Of a DNA stretch of 64,000 nucleotides, positions 62,600-64,000 are shown piece after piece (the first letter of the stretch is position 1; each line of letters begins with the position of its first letter). A program made the translations under genes and the position numbers. The notes below the pieces were generated by a model. It saw only the letters and a list, made by a program, of their open reading frames with translations, ran no database searches and had not been told where the DNA came from. The stretch is taken from NCBI GenBank assembly GCA_907165065.1, contig OU015524.1, positions 54,291,295 through 54,355,294 on the forward strand. Reading direction: 5' to 3'. This DNA comes from Caprimulgus europaeus. Taxonomy: Eukaryota; Chordata; Aves; Caprimulgiformes; Caprimulgidae.

Positions 62600-63185
62600 T
62601 TCATTGTAGTTACCTGAAACTATTGACTCAATATTCAGCAGCAACCAGAAAAGCCTGCAGAGGTATTGGGCATCATCAGAGGGATATGGAGGACATGAGG
62701 AAAAGGGGTTTTCTGTTTGTGTATTATAGAAAGCCCTGTTGAGCCGCCTTCTTGAGTACTGGGTGCTATGGTTGCCATATTTCAGGGAGGATATATACAG
62801 AAGGTAGTGAGGTTTTTGGGTTTTAAGTCAAGATGACAGCCCTTGCCTTTCAAGGAAGGAGTTAAAAGACTGAAACATCAGTTTGGAGAGGCGAAGGTTA
62901 TAGTAGGATTTATGAGTGAAGCTTACAAATTTGTGAGGGTGGTGAATGCAGAACTGTTGCTCACCAAATCCTGCAACTTTAGAACTACGTAGCCCTCAAA
63001 GCTTCTAGGACAACTGGTTAGAAAGAGTCTGAGGAAGATTTTTGGTTTATTTTTTAAATTATTATTATTATTGCATTTAAATGCAGAGTAGTAAACTGCT
63101 GGAATCCTTTGCCACAGGATATTTTGGAGGCAGATTATTTCAGCAGGTTAAGAAAAGGAATTTCATGAACACATTGTCAACAGGC
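62600..63185 (+). repeat. Ancient CR1/L3-type LINE remnant
   Basis: Old CR1/L3 blocks can be followed in order: a 'GAGTACTGGGTGCTATGGTTG' like block (62,755), 'CATATTTCAGGGAGGATATA' (62,777), 'TTTGTGAGGGTGGTGAATGC' (62,930), 'TGCTCACCAAATCCTGCAAC' (62,959) and 'TAAACTGCTGGAATCCTTTG' plus 'CCACAGGATATTTTGGAGGC' (63,091-63,131). An (ATT)n tract at about 63,056-63,073 interrupts it. Coding capacity is lost and the 5' limit is uncertain. Confidence 0.75.
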
Positions 63186-64000
63186 CTGTAAAGAGAATAG
63201 ACAGGGATCTGTTCTCTAATTACCTTCATCACACGGTTGTGTATACTGAGAGGAACGTACTACAGAAAAGCTCAGGCTTACATGTTCTTCGTGAATATCA
63301 TTTTTTTGTTACACGTGTTGCTGACAATACTGAACTAAAATGATCATTCGTCTAAGTGGCGTATTTCTCATGTTCTTAAATTAGTGTGCATTGTGATCTG
63401 AGAATCTGTAAGTGACTATAGCATGTAGTTAGATTTAAACAGGTTTAAAATCATCACTTCACTTTGTAAGACTGAATTTTTTTCCTGTTTGTGAATCATC
63501 AGTCAAAAACAGGTTTTAAAGGAAATCTAGTCAAGTGAGTTGAAAGGAAGAATAAAATAACAGGCTTAAGCAAATATTGCTTCTGTGTAGATTGTCATTG
63601 TTGTCAAACCATTTTTTAATAAAGGCTGGACATACAGGTGTGTGTTTTCCTGCCCCATTCACTGATTGACATTTTTTGCCTTAAGTTTTTTCCTCTTCCT
63701 CCAAATCTCAGAACAGTTGTACTAGAAGTAATGCATACTCTTCAAAATAGCAATACATACATTTGACAGTAGACTCCAGGGAGTTCATAGAGGATTATTT
63801 TTATGAAAGCTTTATGTTGCAGCCATAGTGGAAACTTGAGAGTGCAGAAGGAAAAAAATGTGGAATATACTTTGCAGCCTTCTCATACTGTTAATATGTG
63901 GAAGAAACATGGTACAATTGCAGTTGGGGATGTGAAGGTTAATACTTGCTACTCAGACTTCCCCTGAATGATGGATTTTTTCTTGCATTGGGAAGCTGAT
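63186..64000. other. Intron-like DNA to the window end, nothing recognised
   Basis: AT-rich sequence with no coding exon or nameable repeat. The proposed intron appears to continue beyond the window. Confidence 0.5.

Noticed and set aside
1..64000. tRNA, rRNA, CRISPR arrays, bacterial operons, integrons
   Set aside because: No such signals. The repeat content and CpG island show vertebrate nuclear DNA.

Overview
The window looks like bird nuclear DNA, probably from a neoavian species. The support is several CR1 LINE copies: three 5'-truncated ones in + orientation whose 3' ends carry the ATTCTATG/ATTCTGTG-type octamer, plus older decayed ones. There is also a solo LTR of a type common in songbirds and relatives. 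Most of the sequence is AT-rich and CpG-poor, with one very sharp CpG island. I see no bacterial gene organisation, tRNA, rRNA or CRISPR array. Nearly all open frames of 60-160 codons are as long as chance predicts in this much AT-rich DNA, and I have not called them genes.

Layout. 1-24,994: gene-poor flank containing one decayed CR1/L3 copy (about 12,455-12,985) and a few exon-like open stretches on both strands between 15.7 and 24.9 kb. None of these could be matched to a known protein. 24,995-25,325: a young CR1 3' end that abuts the CpG island. 25,326-26,880: CpG-island promoter with an inverted CCAAT box, a TCTCGCGA element, a YY1 site, and a purine/GGC/CAG-repeat-rich first exon ending at a good splice donor (26,275/26,276). 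This is the most certain functional element in the window. It marks the start of a + strand gene whose identity I cannot tell, because the exon contains no downstream ATG and looks like 5' UTR. A divergent (- strand) transcript is possible.

26,276-64,000: most simply read as a very long first intron, or introns, of the + strand gene. The long homopolymer runs here are mostly T on the + strand and GC skew is positive just after the donor; both fit + strand transcription. The region holds CR1 copies of several ages (44.35-45.13, 52.0-52.5, 54.2-54.65, 60.04-60.29 in - orientation, 62.6-63.2 kb), a 552-bp solo LTR (56,531-57,082), three poly-G tracts, a perfect 16-bp hairpin at 32.3 kb, a small CpG-dense patch at 31.4-31.6 kb, and a convincing-looking short exon with a Kozak ATG at 44,093-44,152 that could carry the start codon.

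I did not find a convincing undescribed biological system. The items most worth checking are the bidirectional, repeat-rich promoter and first exon, the 44.1-kb candidate start exon, the 32.3-kb hairpin, and the exon-like stretches at 22.2, 50.2 and 31.5 kb.
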